5,926 nucleotides of DNA, taken from assembly GCA_027065935.1 (NCBI GenBank), contig JAMONI010000334.1, positions 1-5,926 on the forward strand. The letters run 5' to 3'. The DNA is from Flavobacteriales bacterium (GTDB taxonomy: Bacteria > Bacteroidota > Bacteroidia > Flavobacteriales > Flavobacteriaceae). Positions 5,825-5,926 of this stretch are shown one piece after another; position 1 is the first letter of the stretch; each line of letters starts with the position of its first letter. Made by a program: the position numbers and the translations under genes. Below the pieces are notes generated by a model that was given only the letters and a program-made list of their open reading frames with translations, was not told the DNA's origin and did no database searches.

Positions 5825-5926
5825 GACGGGCGGCGACGTACTTTCCCGGGGGTTAACCCAGTATCATCCGCGCTGGCGGGCTTAACGACTCTGTTCGGAA
5901 TGGAAAGAGGTGATCCCCGCCGCTAT
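5825..5926 (-). rRNA. rrf: 5S ribosomal RNA, 5' end beyond the right edge
   Basis: The minus strand reads as a 5S rRNA: ATAGCGGCGGGG near the 5' end, the highly conserved CCATTCCGAACAGAG (loop B/C region) and GTTAAGCCCGCCAGCGC, then GATGATACTGGGTTAACCCCC GGGAAAGTA, and GTCGCCGCC as the 3' strand of helix I. About the first 8-12 nucleotides, which would pair with that 3' strand, lie outside the window. The exact 3' end is uncertain within about 5 nt (5825-5829). The gene is the last of an rrn operon read toward pheA and is followed at once by the terminator at 5814-5781. Upstream 23S, 16S and any tRNA genes would lie beyond the right edge. Confidence 0.94.

Noticed and set aside
5694..5885. 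A 63-codon plus-strand open frame across the pheA start, the terminator and the 5S gene
   Set aside because: It runs through a structured terminator and rRNA on the opposite strand and encodes a low-complexity Lys-rich product; not a real gene.

Overview
The window looks like chromosomal core DNA from a member of the Bacteroidota. Four things point there: the gene order miaB, sigma-54 activator, lptE and a 'YPFFQAP'-type unknown gene, all on the minus strand; Bacteroidota-type versions of PheA and LptE; start regions that are A/T-rich and lack Shine-Dalgarno sequences; and promoters of the form TTG/TTTG - about 20 bp - TAnnTTTG. I cannot place it below phylum with confidence, although the operon order would fit Bacteroidales.

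Layout. (1) Positions 1-3675, minus strand: one tightly packed operon read right to left. It holds miaB (tRNA methylthiotransferase), a 15-nt gap, a sensor-less sigma-54 enhancer-binding protein, a 4-nt overlap, lptE (lipopolysaccharide-transport lipoprotein), a 7-nt overlap, and an uncharacterised conserved gene that runs off the left edge. (2) Positions 3676-3818: a 143-bp divergent intergenic region with a consensus promoter for miaB and a near-consensus promoter for dprA, placed back to back. (3) Positions 3819-4913, plus strand: dprA, the DNA-processing/RecA-loading protein. (4) Positions 4905-5735, minus strand: pheA, a stand-alone prephenate dehydratase with an ACT domain, meeting dprA tail to tail with a 9-nt overlap. 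(5) Positions 5736-5926: a short leader, a strong intrinsic terminator, and the 3' part of a 5S rRNA gene on the minus strand. This is the end of an rrn operon that continues past the right edge.

Functionally these are housekeeping genes: tRNA modification, outer-membrane biogenesis, DNA uptake/recombination, phenylalanine synthesis and ribosomal RNA. I found no mobile element, CRISPR array, toxin-antitoxin pair, defence island or tRNA gene. No gene-free stretch exceeds 300 bases. Nothing here amounts to a clearly new system. The points most worth a second look are the translational coupling of a sensor-less sigma-54 activator to lptE and an unknown gene, the divergent promoter region, and how pheA is expressed directly behind an rrn terminator.
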